NCBI GenBank assembly: GCA_964017155.1
Contig: OZ024857.1
Span: 4,566,869-4,630,868 of the forward strand
Direction: 5' to 3'
Source of the DNA: Oasisia sp. SBJ-2009
Lineage: Eukaryota; Annelida; Polychaeta; Sabellida; Siboglinidae
Length of the DNA stretch: 64,000 bases
Part shown: positions 40,422-52,326 of the stretch, one piece after another
Layout: each line of letters starts with the position of its first letter
Position numbering within the stretch: the first letter of the stretch is position 1
The notes under the pieces: model-generated
What the model was told of the DNA's origin: nothing
Databases searched by the model: none
Seen by the model: only the letters and a program-made list of their open reading frames with translations
Position numbers and translations under genes: made by a program

Positions 40422-41366
40422 CTGAAATACAGATCCATACATCACAGCCAACAGCAATACTCACAACAGCACATATCTAACAGTCAAGGGTGATGGGTTA
40501 TTCTGATAGGTTCACTGTGCGGCTCCTTATCAATCAAATTTCATATTTTAATACTAGCATCTTAGAAATTACTTAGCCTACCATATATATCTTAATGTTC
40601 TTTTTCTGATATATTAATCACTAGTTAGATGTAGTCACATTTGCCATATGTGTGAACATAGAGGTACAAGTACACAACATGTGCCACTTTGTCTTTTATC
40701 TACACTTATCACTGTTTACACAGTTGAATGCTAAATTCAAAGTATTGACTTTCCTTAGAAATGAAGTTATGCCTAACTGTACATGTATATCACTTGTATG
40801 GCAACAAATGAGACAATATACAACCTCATATCAAAGATGAGAACATAAATAATAGTCTAAATAAGATAAAAAATAACCATGGGTCACAGATGAGAAAATT
40901 GGTGAAGCTAGAAGAAGTAGTCTCTAAGATATGGCAGTTAAGTAAAATAAACATTTCATGAGGAGCCTGTATTCTTTGTGTATTTAGCAATAACAAGATG
41001 AAGAATACCCACTGATGCTACATATTTCATATCTTAATTATACTTGTTCTAATAATAATAATAATAAAGTTAATTTCAGACAAGACGTCATCCATATATA
41101 TACATAAAATACAATTTAAAAAATATGAAAAGTACAATACATACAATCAAAGCAATGAAGTGATCAACGTAAAGATATAAGTGTAAAGTTATAAAAATTA
41201 TGAATAAATATATCATGAAATTAATGAAATACGTTGTAAAAAAAAAAAAAAAAAAAAGATTAACAAAATACAATACAAATGTTATGTGTATAATAGCGAC
41301 CTCCAGTATGTGTACATACAGCTCTTAAAATTAATATCAGTATGGAGGTAATTAATAAAAAGAAGA

Positions 41367-42038
41367 TTATCCGACTGATGAAGACGACACATTAAGACTA
41401 AATATGGATGAACGAATGCGTTCATTAAAAGATTTAATGTAGTTGGTGGCAAACATAAAACTTGCACTACATCTTGAGGGTAAGTTGAGTAAAATTCTGA
41501 GGCTATTATTGTATGCGACTGTAGTGCTTTTGCGGCTGTATTTTTTTAATTTGCACCAAAGACTAGAATTGTACATAGGAGCGCAGAATGCTTGAAATAA
41601 AGTAATTTTGGTGGAAATATTACAAAGACAAAATTTTCGAGCTAATACATTAGCTTGTGCATAAAGGCATTTTTTTTGTCTGTGCAGTCTGGCAATGTCG
41701 TCATCATCAGTTAGGTTATTGTTGATTATATGACCAAGATATTTACATTTCGTAGTATAAGGTAATGGATGGTTATCGAGATGCATACAATGAAAAATGT
41801 TCATGTCCTGGGGTTTGTTGTCAATAACCATACAAAAGGACTTCTTGGCATTATAAGTAATATTAAACAATTCGCCATACTTGGCACAACAATCTGTAAG
41901 GTTTCTCAATCCAGCAACACTGGGAGAAAAAATACAGAGGTCATCAGCATATATCAAGTATTTGATTAAGGTGCCAGCATTAAGACAACCAATTTGTAAT
42001 TTGTTTAGATTAACACTTAAGTCATCCCATGTACACAT
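41367..42038 (-). pseudogene. LINE reverse transcriptase, catalytic YADD segment
   Basis: Open frame of about 220 codons with LIKYLIYADDLCIFSPS (catalytic YADD near 41945), YTTKCKYLGHIINNNL, and a downstream region typical after RT. No in-frame link remains to the upstream segment at 42129. Confidence 0.8.
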
Positions 42039-42128
42039 TGAAAAGATGGGGGAAAGGATTCCACCCTGTTTAACACCATTTGAAACAGTAAAAAAGCTAG
42101 AAAATCCCTGACACCATCTGATGGTAAA

Positions 42129-42512
42129 TTATTGGGTACCATACCAGTGGTATAGAATGCGTACAATAAAAGCTGGACAGCCACGGTCAATTAATTTACC
42201 AAATAGCTTGCTGTGGTTTACTTTGTCGAAGGCTTTAAAGGCAGCCAACATAGTAACATACATAGAAGACCCATTAGCAATATAGTTTTGAAAAAGTTCT
42301 TTTAACAGAAATATGAACATCTCAGTAGAGTGATGCTTTTTAAACCCAAATTGATTGTCACATGTAATGAGAAATGGGGTAGCCCTGGATAATATTAATG
42401 ATTCAACTAGTTTGCTAGCAATTGTGGCAAGGGCAATGGGTCTATAGTTATTATTATCTGACAAATCCCCAGATTTATTTTTAATAATGGGAGCTATGAT
42501 TGTTGTCATCAT
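42129..42512 (-). pseudogene. LINE reverse transcriptase, N-terminal segment
   Basis: Contains NNYRPIALATIASKLVESL, FGFKKHHSTEM and KAFDKVNHSKLFGKL, the fingers and first catalytic region (usual LDFxKAF here MLAAFKAFD). It ends where the frame shifts before the YADD segment. Confidence 0.78.
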
Positions 42513-42822
42513 AGTATCAGGTAAAAAACCATGTATTAACAGACTACTATAAAGACAAGATAAAGAGACATAAGAATATGTAGTTTTTCGTTAGCATACT
42601 TAAAATGGCTTTATCAACAGGCATAGCAATTATTAATCCTTGTAGTTCTTTAACTTTAACAACCATATTGTCGCTAAGTTGAATATTGCTACAATACATA
42701 TCAATCTTATGAATGTAAACAGTAGACTCGGGTACAGAGTTAAGCAGTGATTGGTAATGATGAAGCCACATATTTCTGACATCTTCAGCGCCACAGGCAC
42801 CTCCAACATTACTGGGGTTAGG

Positions 42823-43146
42823 TTACCTGGCATTATTTGCTTGTTTGATGCCCTTCCAAAACTTTTTAAAATCATGACTGCTCAGTTTGGAAGCAAGTCG
42901 CTCAGTTTTAAGAGATTCAGCATTTTTGTCACAATGTCTTTTGTTGCGTTTAAACTGGGCATGTTTAATTTTCATTAAGTCATACAAAGGACCATGTCTC
43001 GGAACTCCCAGCAGACCGCCAGATGAGAAAGGTTTCTCTGGCAGCCTGATGAGAATCTCTGACCAGGTCGTTCCAACCAGGAACATTGAATTTTCGGGAT
43101 GTGTTATGCGTCTTAGTAGGGATGACAAGTTTGTTTTGTAGTGCAC
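42823..43146 (-). pseudogene. LINE linker between endonuclease and RT
   Basis: Contains GPLYDLMKIKHAQFKRNKR and a basic helical stretch ending KKFWKGIKQ, as in the region just before RT in many LINEs. A frameshift lies near 43000-43040 (the Trp-Asn-rich part is in another frame). Confidence 0.6.
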
Positions 43147-43285
43147 GCTTCAGAAGTGGGTAGTAATTTGATAGAAATGGTAAACGATAGAGGAAAATGA
43201 TCCGAAGATACTGATAGCGCCATTTCTGATATTAATCATAAGTTTGACACTGATATGTCATAAGAGAAGGAACAAATGAACTGAC

Positions 43286-43375
43286 CAACACACGTGTCAC
43301 CGTTCACAACGAAACCAGTCTTGCATGTGTCACACTTTCCCTCGGCTGTGCAGGCAGCACAATTGTCAGCACATG
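43286..43375 (-). CDS. Exon 13: shortest Cys-rich module, 30 codons
   Basis: The acceptor is gcttgcag and the donor G|gtcagt. The Cys spacing is x3, x2, x5, x2, x10, with CADNC and CDTC. It groups with exons 7 and 9 by loop length and donor. A decayed LINE (about 41050-43150) occupies the intron downstream. Confidence 0.86.
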
Positions 43376-43914
43376 CTGCAAGCAGACAAAAGAACATTCT
43401 GTTGTTACCAAATATGACAATGAGGCTATGGCTGAACTGTCTTCTAGGTCTACACGTGTCAGTGAACACACTAGACACAGACTGCCTGCAACTATACACA
43501 GTGTACTGTACTGTCTACATAGATTTCTGCTTTGTCTATATAAATGGCAAATAATTTCACTTCCTTCTGGTCATTAATCTAGGCTAATTAATGAATGTAT
43601 TGCTTTGTCATTTTAACAGGATGATTAGGAGAAAGCCAGATGACTTGTGCTGATGATATATGAGACAACAGTGTCCATTATATAAGAAATAATATCATAA
43701 TTATAATTTAATAATTGGTGTACATGTATACTCATAAAATTTTTATTATTGTTTGACTGTCACATCAATAACAGGACTTAATAAACTTCTTAAGATCTTC
43801 ATATTTGTTCTAAAGTACACCAGTTGTATCAACAATAACCCCAGTTACCGTCTGTATATAATACAACATGTCATCCTCACGTCTATGACACATGCATGGT
43901 GAAATGATACATAC

Positions 43915-44031
43915 CAACACACAGGTGACTGTCACTGTCAACAATGTAGCCAGCTTCACAAGAGTTGGCTGAGCAGGTGGTCTTTGCAGTGGCCTCAATG
44001 TAGGTGCAGGCAGCACAGTGGGCTGGACACT
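43915..44031 (-). CDS. Exon 12: Cys-rich module, 39 codons
   Basis: The acceptor is cttgccag and the donor G|gtatgt. The module starts CPAHC and has Cys spacing x3, x2, x10, x4, x12 (CSANSC, then EAGYIV). It is one of the longest modules of the diverged set. Confidence 0.87.
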
Positions 44032-45136
44032 CTGGCAAGTAGAAGACAACAGTTTCACAAGCTGCACTCAAGAACATGGCTACTGTAGAGTGGGGTGAAT
44101 AGTGTGTGCCCTGGTGGAACAGTCACAAGGGTGGAGGTGTGACCTCACATACATGTGGGAGTGAGGGAACTGAAGGTCAAGGGGGTAATGCTAGGAAAAC
44201 ATCCTAAAGGTCGACAGGGAAAGTCTTGAGCGTGTTTCAGTTTTGATGTCTTGAAAAATGTACACTCCTTGGAATAAGTACCTTGGGGTATAAATGTGAT
44301 GTAGAGAATGTATGGAATAGAAGTACTCCAATAGAACATGTACCTCCTATGAAATATATATATATACCATCCTTTAAAATAAGTAAACTGGCATTGTTTA
44401 TGTATCTCTTTTATTAGAATAGTTCTTCAGGATGTTTGTCATTATAACATGTACATATTTTAATTTACACTTAATGTAGTTAATTAACTAAAATATGTCT
44501 CAGTGATTAAAATGTGTTAATGTCTAACCCAATTTTAAGAACTTGGCAATCAATATAAAACTCTAATTTGTGTATAAAGACCAACACGTCATAATTAAAC
44601 AAGATTACTATACTATTAAAAGTGAACATTTTAATGTTCAATAGTCATAGTAGGTATCAAACAAAATATGAGGAGCTTGAAATTAATAAATATCCATTAT
44701 TTAATTAACATATAATTTGGTTATTAATTACTAACTTGTTCTGTCTATAGAAATGATACATACTGACTGCCAAGCTCATCAGCTATCACTTGATATGTTA
44801 TGCACTAAGACAACTAAAACTTAATTCATTTAACAAAAATTTACAAATTTTCACTAATTAATTAGTTATGTATTTTGTCTATGACAATCAGTTTAACAGG
44901 CTAATTTGTATAACGCCATATATGGAGAGAGTAGAAGTGGACAGACTGTCAGTAGGGGCAGTGACAACAAACCATAGAGCCGGAGCAAAGGAAACAATCA
45001 CAGTCAGGATAGGAGGACAACATGAAGAGGTGTGAGAGAGTTGTGCCATGTCATACGGCACCATCTGGACAACACTGACAAAGTAACACATATGTGTCCC
45101 CCCCCCTCTGTCTATGGCACTGAATGTCATACTCAC
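44032..45136 (-). other. Intron between exons 11 and 12
   Basis: AT-rich, with a homopyrimidine cccccccc run near 45099. No repeat family or gene recognised. Confidence 0.5.
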
Positions 45137-45247
45137 TGAAGCAGGTCAACTTGGCAGTAGAATATGTGTATCCAGACATACAACCTGCCGCCTTGCATGT
45201 GACCTTGTTGTTGGTGTAATCACAGTCCTTGCAGCCAGGTGGACAAG
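45137..45247 (-). CDS. Exon 11: Cys-rich module, 37 codons
   Basis: The acceptor is tgttgcag and the donor A|gtgagt. The module starts CPPGC and has Cys spacing x3, x2, x8, x4, x12 (CKAAGC, then MSGYTY). The hAT element 45451-46722 lies in the intron just upstream. Confidence 0.87.
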
Positions 45248-45450
45248 CTGCAACATGCCAGTGAGGACCACTGTACACTGAACATGCACATATGCACATA
45301 CACATTCACACACCGCAGTGGTATAGCTCAATCACAGGGTGAGAGACTTTACAATCACCGGCTCTTAACATGCTAAAAAAATACAGCAACATCAATTCCT
45401 TATTTTGTATATCATTCTAGCTTATTTATCATCTTGCTGTCACTGTATAC

Positions 45451-46722
45451 CAGAGCCGTAATGTAACGAAGTACTTTTACTTCGTTACTTTACTTAAGTA
45501 GAAAAGTTTACTTTTCTTGAGTAACGAAGTACATTTTTGGGGAAGTACTTTTACTTGTAACGAAGTACAAATGTGAGTACTTTTTCTAAATGTAATGAAG
45601 TACTCATAATTTCTTTATTAAATTTGCGAAGCTCCTAAAAAGTTCTGCGAATGATCTGTGTCAGAATCACGTGCGGCACTGTTTGCCGTCATCGTAGATT
45701 TATTTTAGACAGAGACAGACGTGTTAAATATCCCGGACTGGCCGGATTTCTTTTGTTACGTGATGAATTCGGTGAGATAATTGCAATCTTAAGGTCTGGC
45801 GCTGAGCCTGAATTAGGTGTCAGCAGGACCACAGCCGGCTATGCCGGTTGCCCCGACTGGGCCGCTCAGAAAACAATAGCCAAGAATTATTTAACTCCTT
45901 GTTTTGACCAGACAACTAAAAACAGCTGCCTTACTATCTTCTTGTGTCTTGCCTGTTGTTGACACAGTTTGTTAACTTTACATGATCCTTGTGAATGTCA
46001 CATGCTAGTTGTATATCGAGAGTTCCCCATTATCGCCCACCGCAAATCTGCCGATCTTTATCATCTGTAGGCTTATATATCTGTAATATAGATCAGTGTG
46101 TATAACTTAGTGAAATCAGTTTCTATACATATTTACATTAGTCTTTTGAAATAAATGTTGCAATTACACATGAAGGTATAATTATAATGAAAGGAATGTT
46201 GTAACCACATGGTCTAGACCTTCGTCAAATATCACAAATGAAAAAAATTCTTCACACGTCCAAGATGACAACAATGTTAACAACCCTATAATAACGTGTA
46301 TATCTTCTACTTATTAATACGATGGTTGCTGTAGTCGTGTTAGTAATCAAACATGATGTAGGCTATTTACAGCCTGTGTGTAGTGCTGTTTGCACTGTGA
46401 TACTTATATTTCACACTGTTAAAACATTTATCTATTATGCAGCGAATAAAATATTACTAAAGAAAATTATATCAGCTTGGTATATATGCTAAATGATATT
46501 GTGAATATTTTGTTTTATTCACATTGGTTGGCTGCATCGGTCATTTTAGATCATTACAGAAGAAAAGTACTTTTGTATTTACTTCAAGTACAAGTTTTTA
46601 CTTTTTACTTGTACTTCAAGTACATTTTTATAGCAGTACTTTTACTTTTACTTGAGTAGCTTTTTCTAGAGTTACTTTTACTTTTACTCAAGTACAAAAT
46701 AAATGTACTTGTTACAGCTCTG
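45451..46722. mobile_element. hAT-superfamily element, non-autonomous
   Basis: The ends CAGAGCCGTAATGTAAC and, as reverse complement, CAGAGCTGTAACAAGTAC are inverted repeats. Each is followed by the aagtac/acttttact-rich subterminal sequence common in animal hAT elements. An 8-bp direct duplication CTGTATAC flanks it (45443-45450 and 46723-46730), the hAT hallmark. The internal 103-codon frame at 45651 does not resemble a transposase. Confidence 0.88.
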
Positions 46723-46730
46723 CTGTATAC

Positions 46731-47055
46731 CAAATGTTTGTCAGGTTTTAAGAAAGAGGTGATTTATGGGAAGAATTCAGCCATGCTGCATTTGCTGCAC
46801 AAAGAGTAACAATACCAGCATTCTCCATCACTCTCATGTAAACACAGCTGAGTGAACTGAGGCACAAGCTTCTAAATGGCAGTAAGAGGTTTTTAACTTG
46901 GCAGTCCCTGAATTGAGAATCTATACATTTGAACTGCATGCTACCTGTCTACCCCATTGTACTACCTGTCTACCCCATGGTTCTACCTGTCTACCCCATA
47001 GTTAGATACACCTTGTGAAGATTGTAGAAAGCTTAAGTGAAGTGACGGGACTCAC
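46731..47055 (-). repeat. Intron segment paralogous to 51900-52140
   Basis: The cacagctgagtgaactgagg, cttggcagtccctgaattga and acctgtctacccca stretches recur in the intron downstream of exon 7. The segment shows that whole multi-exon blocks, not only single exons, were duplicated in the diverged part. Confidence 0.7.
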
Positions 47056-47163
47056 CAATACATTTCTTGGTTGGAATCTGAGTGTAGCCTTCAGCTAAAC
47101 AACCATCAGTACAGGTGGTAGTTGTGTCATCAGTGGTACATGTCTGACATCCAGTGGGACACG
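47056..47163 (-). CDS. Exon 10: Cys-rich module, 36 codons
   Basis: The acceptor is gtctgcag and the donor G|gtgagt. The module starts CPTGC and has Cys spacing x3, x2, x8, x3, x12. The three-residue Cys4-Cys5 gap (CTDGC) is unique in the gene. The 54-bp minisatellite begins at the acceptor itself, and its unit repeats the tctgcag acceptor sequence. Confidence 0.85.
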
Positions 47164-47165
47164 CT

Positions 47166-47775
47166 GCAGACAACAAACACCAGTTACACAATGTCACCTC
47201 TCATAGAACACTCCCCTACTGCACACAACAAACACCAGTTACACAATGTCACTTCTCATAGAACACTCCCCTACTGCAGACAACAAACACCAGTTACACA
47301 ATGTCACTTCTCATAGAACACTCCCCTACGGCACACAACAAAACCAGTTACACAATGTCACTTCTCATAGAACACTCCCCTACTGCACACAACAAACACC
47401 AGTTACACAATGTCACCTCTCATAGAACACTCCCCTACTGCACACAACAACACCAGTTACACAATGTCACTTCTCATAGAACACTCCCCTACTGCACACA
47501 ACAACACCAGTTACACAATGTCACTTCTCATAGAACACTACCCTACTGCAGGCAACAACACCAGTTACACAATGTCACTTCTCATAGAACACTCCACTAC
47601 TGCAGACAACAACACCAGTTACACAATGTCACTTCTCATAGAACACTCCCCTACTGCAGACAACAACACCAGTTACATAATGTCACTTCTCATAGAACAC
47701 TTCCCTACTACAGACAACAACACCAGTTACAGAATGTCACTTCTCATAGAACACTCCCCTACTGCAGACAACATA
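47166..47775. repeat. Minisatellite, about 54-bp unit, 11 copies
   Basis: The unit holds accagttacacaatgtcact, tctcatagaacactccccta and ctgcagacaac. On the minus strand every unit carries a copy of the exon 10 acceptor motif (gttgtctgcag). The array touches that exon's 3' splice site. Confidence 0.9.
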
Positions 47776-48507
47776 ACTACTGTAGTTACACCCATAAATC
47801 TACCAACAATCTAACTTTTTCTCACAAATCCCAACATTCCTCAGTGTCATTTGTTGAGGTCTAGAACAGGCAGTGAACAAAATTACACACGTTGTGTACG
47901 TGTTGTCTACCTACATATAATGGGTATCTTTGCACTAACTTACTTATACTGAGATTATGTTGAAATGACAGTTGTATCCAGGAAGAGTGATTGTGATAAT
48001 ATTCCTAACTATCTGACTTCACCCTAGCAAGCAGTGGTGTGACCAGTTGCTTCAGCCATATGTAGAACTGCAATTGCAGATTAAAAATTAATATCACCAT
48101 AAAGATATTAATTTTACCAACAAATATACTATTACATGTACTACCAGAATGGTTTACTTTTTAACTTGTCTGAACATCACAAATTCATTATTTCGATATA
48201 TAGCCATGTTTGTATTACAGTATATAGGCTCTTGATCATGTATACATCTAGCAATATATTTGTAGACAAGATTGTTATTTTTCAGATTATATCTAACCAA
48301 AATGTTTTCCTCCAGTGGTGATGTCACCATTGGTGGCTAGGTCTACAAATATACTGCAGAATAAGTACAGAGAAATGGTAATAAAAGGGACCTTAAACAG
48401 TATTTGAATAGTAGCACAGTTTTTGTGGAGTATATGTAATTAATACTTGGAGTAAGAAATGTTAATGTCACTTAGGTTGAAAGTAAAGGATCAAAACAGC
48501 ACTGACC

Positions 48508-48603
48508 AAGGCACACAATCTTGGTACTCTTCGCAATATAACCAGACTTGCACTTGTCACACTTTCCATCAGCTGAGCAGGTATCACAATTGGTAGGACA
48601 TGC
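48508..48603 (-). CDS. Exon 9: short Cys-rich module, 32 codons
   Basis: The acceptor is gcttgcag and the donor G|gtcagt. The Cys spacing is x3, x2, x5, x2, x12, with CPTNC and CDKC. It is a sister of exons 7 and 13. Its 5' intron is paralogous to the exon 7 intron but carries a MITE (48857-49148) that the exon 7 intron lacks. Confidence 0.86.
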
Positions 48604-48856
48604 TGCAAGCAGACAAAAGAACATTTTATTGTTATCACCGAAGACAATATGGGTAAGGTTTGAACATCTTTTATACCCTGTTGATGTTTAAAAGCAGAAC
48701 TATGAGCTTGTTTGCAATATAAACTAAACAAAAGTGGTTGCTTGCAAAGGCCATATAGTAATAGTTTTAATGGGAATTAAATAATTTATCAATGTATGAT
48801 ATAAACACAATTATCAAATTAAAACATTAGTACAAGTGGACTGATTGTTCCTCCCC

Positions 48857-49148
48857 CCAGGGCTTTATGCAGGACCAAATTATTGCCAGTCACACATGTT
48901 TTGGTGGATACATGGATGTCAACTGTTTTCAAACTTTAAATGTGTCTGATGACTTAAAATAAACACACATGTGACACCATTTACACTCACTTTTGAGGCA
49001 TAACTGACAATATCTGGGGTTTTGGAAGATCTTTTCTGCTCCTTCATTTTTTTACCTGTCCCACCAAATATGGGGGATATTTCTACCCGTCCAGAACAGG
49101 TTTTACCCGTCCATATGACGGGTGGACGGGTCTCTGCATAAAGCTATG
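48857..49148. mobile_element. MITE-like element with ~15-bp inverted repeats
   Basis: The ends cagGGCTTTATGCAGG and, as reverse complement, catAGCTTTATGCAGA pair. A ctcccc duplication flanks it (48851-48856 and 49149-49154). The paralogous intron near 52593-52610 reads cctccccacccaccctcc with no insert, which defines the empty site. The interior has acccgtcc/gacgggt repeats. Confidence 0.75.
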
Positions 49149-49154
49149 CTCCCC

Positions 49155-50389
49155 ACCCACCCTCCTGTGGCACAGACAACCTCTATCACCTCACAGTTGA
49201 CACAGTTGAATGCATACGTCAAAGACAGAGTGCAACAAATAAGAGTCACAGACATATTGTATACATAGTGTTTCCCCTGCTATATGATGAGCAATGTGGG
49301 CCATCTAACTGTTTTTCTAAGCCCCGTCGCCCAAAATGTACTGAAAGTGCCACATTATAGCTATTTCTTACTGTAAATAGTTGCTGCTGCCATGTAGCTA
49401 AGCATTCGTTTTTTTCCTCTATATATAACAGGGAATAGTTTAAAACACTGTTCAGAATGCACCATTTTGAAAGTACCGGGGAGTTTTTTAAATAGTTCTG
49501 CGGGACCATGCCCCTGGACCCACAGTCTTCCAAGCTTGCTCAGCCCATCCTGCCACCTCACCCATGGTTTTACTCAGGGTAAACACTGCAGACATACTGT
49601 AAATTTCCTAGAACCCTAATTCTGACTCAATGGAGTTTTTGGGTCTATCATGAACTTCATCGGTGTCATTGTGAGTTACTTTGAGTTGTGATTAGAGAGC
49701 CACATGACAGTGATTACAACTTTCCCATGATTCCCTTGTAGCCAGCTACTGTCATGTGACAACCACCAACAACATGACCTGACAGCAGCTGCTGAAGGAA
49801 AGGCCTGGCAGCAGAATCTGGATCCTTAGGCATATCTGTATGTACAACATGTCACATCTGACTGAGCTGGTTGTTGTTTGATTAAATATGTGTTAACATT
49901 ACTCTCTTTAGTACATAAAAACAACGCTTATTTCCAACAAACTTATCGAGAATGTGACCCCTGCATAACTAAATTTGTCCATTGGTGAAGTTGAGCTGCC
50001 TTTTATATTTCACGCATTACCAGTTAAGTAAAACATATAAACAACAACTGGATACAATTCAAAGCTAACAGAAAGCTAGCAGAGCAAAAAGTTCTACAAC
50101 TGACTATTTAATACTAGCCATGTATAAAGCATCTAGATTTAATGAAAATAACTGTTAAAAAATCAAAGATATAAAACATCCAAATGGGAACATTAAGCAC
50201 TTGGCATTATTTATCATAACCAACTCCATCTAATCAGAAATGCTCTGTAGGGAATTGGAGGAATGATTACACTCAACTTCACCAGGTATTACCTGACGCC
50301 ACCACAAAAACATGTTATGTAATATGGACCCCTGCTTGCATATTTCAATGATAAACTGAATAGCTTCAGATGTTCTGAATGGGCCTTAC
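49155..50389 (-). other. Rest of the intron between exons 8 and 9
   Basis: The first part matches 52595-52720 (paralogous intron). The remainder is unique AT-rich sequence without a recognisable gene. Confidence 0.5.
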
Positions 50390-50500
50390 CAATGCATGCG
50401 TTTTCAGCGTTCAGCACGAAATCAGTCTTGCATTCACTGCATGTGAGTGTGGTGTCTGTGGTGGCTTTGTAGGAACATGTTTTGCAATTGCTCGGACACT
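50390..50500 (-). CDS. Exon 8: Cys-rich module, 37 codons
   Basis: The acceptor is cttttcag and the donor G|gtaagg. The module starts CPSNC and has Cys spacing x3, x2, x11, x2, x11 (CSEC). It has the longest Cys3-Cys4 loop in the set, rich in Thr. The upstream intron holds a GA-rich tract and the first 80-bp minisatellite block. Confidence 0.86.
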
Positions 50501-50726
50501 CTGAAAAGTGCAGAGATGACACAAGAGATCAGAATATGAAACGGAAATAGTGTCATCGTGACACATGGGTAGCTCTAGTAGTCATCAGTTATGATGCTTC
50601 ACCTGGATACCTGTATCATAACTGAAAGCAACAAGAACCTGGTAAAACAAGTGGGAAGATTGATATGGAGATGGATGCATTTGGAGCGTACAAGACAAGT
50701 GGAGGTAAGTGGGGCACTGAATACAG

Positions 50727-50930
50727 AGAGAGAGACATGGAGAGAGAGAGATAGAGAGAGAGGGAAGGAGAGACAGGGATAGAGACAGAGAGACAGAGAC
50801 AGACAGAGGGTGAGAGAGACAGGGAGAGAGAGAGACAAAGAGAATGACAAGGAGAGAGAAAGAGGGAGAAAGAGAGAGAGAGAAAGAGAGACAGAGAGTG
50901 AGAGAGAGAGAAAGAGAGACAGGGAGAGCC
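50727..50930. repeat. GA-rich simple repeat
   Basis: Degenerate gagaga/gacaga run that leads into the 80-bp minisatellite. Ser-Leu-rich and Arg-Glu-rich frames through it are artefacts. Confidence 0.85.
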
Positions 50931-51004
50931 GACATATCAGCAGTCTGGCTGCAGAAGATGGAACTTGCAAACAAAATGGAAGAAGGTGGAGCATTGTGTG
51001 GAGA

Positions 51005-51520
51005 AAATTGGGGCATCAACAGAATGTGGATTGATAAAAAGCATATACAAGGCAAATGGAGGAAGGTGGAGAGAGCTGAGACATCAACAGGTCTGGATGG
51101 AGAAGATGGAGCATACAAGACAAGTGGAGGAAGATGGAGCATTGCATGGAGAGAGCTGAGACATCAACAGGTCTGGATGGAGAAGATGGAGCATGCAAGA
51201 CAAGTGGAGGAAGGTGGAGCATTGCATGGAGAGAGCTGATACATCAACAGGTCTGGGTGGAGAAGATGGAGCATACAAGATAAGTGGAGGAAGATGGAGC
51301 ACTGCATGGAGAGAGCTGAGACATCAACAGGTCTGGATGGAGAAGATGGAGCCTGTAAGACAAGTGGAGGAAGGTGGAGCACTGCATGGAAAGAGCCGAG
51401 ACATCAACAGGTCTGGGTGGAGAAGATGGAGCATGCAAGACAAGTGGAGGAAGGTGGAGCACTGCATGGAGAGAGCTGAGACATCAACAGGTCTGGATGG
51501 AGAAGATGGAGCCAACCACA
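51005..51520. repeat. 80-bp minisatellite, block 1 (about 6 copies)
   Basis: The unit contains gagacatcaacaggtctgg, tggagaagatggagca and caagacaagtggagg. It repeats every 80 bp at 51081, 51161, 51241, 51321, 51401 and 51481, with a degenerate copy before. It lies in the intron between exons 7 and 8. Confidence 0.92.
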
Positions 51521-52230
51521 TTTCAGTTGTCCCTAGAGTGGAGGACTGGAGGTGGAGTGGAGGGAATAGTTTGACTGAATTAGAAGACTGGGTGAAGGCT
51601 GTCACTTATGCATGACACTGATGACTAATTATGATAATAAATAATAATAAATTTACGATAAGCACTGTGTCCAGTAGGTTGTTCAGGGTGTCATATAATG
51701 ATAACTTCACACATATTTAAAATCAATGAGACATCTGTATCATGCATATCATATGATATTTGACAAGCTAGTGAACACTGCTATAAGAAATGACAATACA
51801 CAGATGGCAATGTGAATACGATTAAAGAAGATTGTTATCCAGAGCCATGTCTGAATGTTACGGGTCATTTAAGACTGATCATATGTAACTAAAGCATTAT
51901 ATAGCATGGTATCCAGTCACTGACACTGCTTACTGCCCTTTGTACATATATCCCAAAGCGAGATGTATTCAATCAAACAGCATCTCACTTCAGAAACACA
52001 GCTGAGTGAACTGAGGCAATGTGGAGTGAAAACAATTACACAAGCTTCTAAACGGCAGCAAGGTTTTCCACTTGGCAGTCCCTGAATTGAGAATCTGGAC
52101 ATTTGAACAGAATGTTACCTGTCTACCCCATGGATAGGTACAGTATTTGTGGAGTAATTGTAATTAACACATGGAGTAAGAAATGTTAATGTCATTTAGG
52201 TTGGAAGTAAACGAACAAAGCAGTACTGAC

Positions 52231-52326
52231 CAAGACACACAGACTTGTCACTCTTCACAATAAAACCAGACTTGCACGTGTCACACTTTCCCGCGGCTGA
52301 GCAGGCAGCACAATTGGAAGCACATT
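52231..52326 (-). CDS. Exon 7: short Cys-rich module, 32 codons
   Basis: The acceptor is ctttcag and the donor G|gtcagt. The Cys spacing is x3, x2, x5, x2, x12, with CASNC and CDTC. The short Cys3-Cys4 loop and gtcagt donor are shared with exons 9 and 13. Flanking intron sequence (52330-52500) matches that beside exon 9 (48604-48770), so these are paralogous exon-intron units. Confidence 0.85.

Larger units (their letters stand above)
41050..43150 (-). mobile_element. Decayed non-LTR retrotransposon (LINE), minus strand
   Basis: It lies in the intron between exons 13 and 14, in the same orientation as the gene. It has RT segments in at least three frames and a (TTA)n-like 3' tail at about 41050-41068. 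The 5' part with the endonuclease is missing. Multiple stops lie between 42530 and 42820. Confidence 0.78.

Noticed and set aside
45651..45962. 103-codon frame inside the hAT element
   Set aside because: No resemblance to a hAT transposase or dimerisation domain that I can see; probably chance.
47122..47864. Plus-strand frames with His-Asn-Thr-rich repeats
   Set aside because: Read-through of the 54-bp intronic minisatellite.
50585..51382. Long frames on both strands in the GA-rich and 80-bp repeat region
   Set aside because: Repeat artefacts; the unit is not a multiple of three and open frames shift with each copy.
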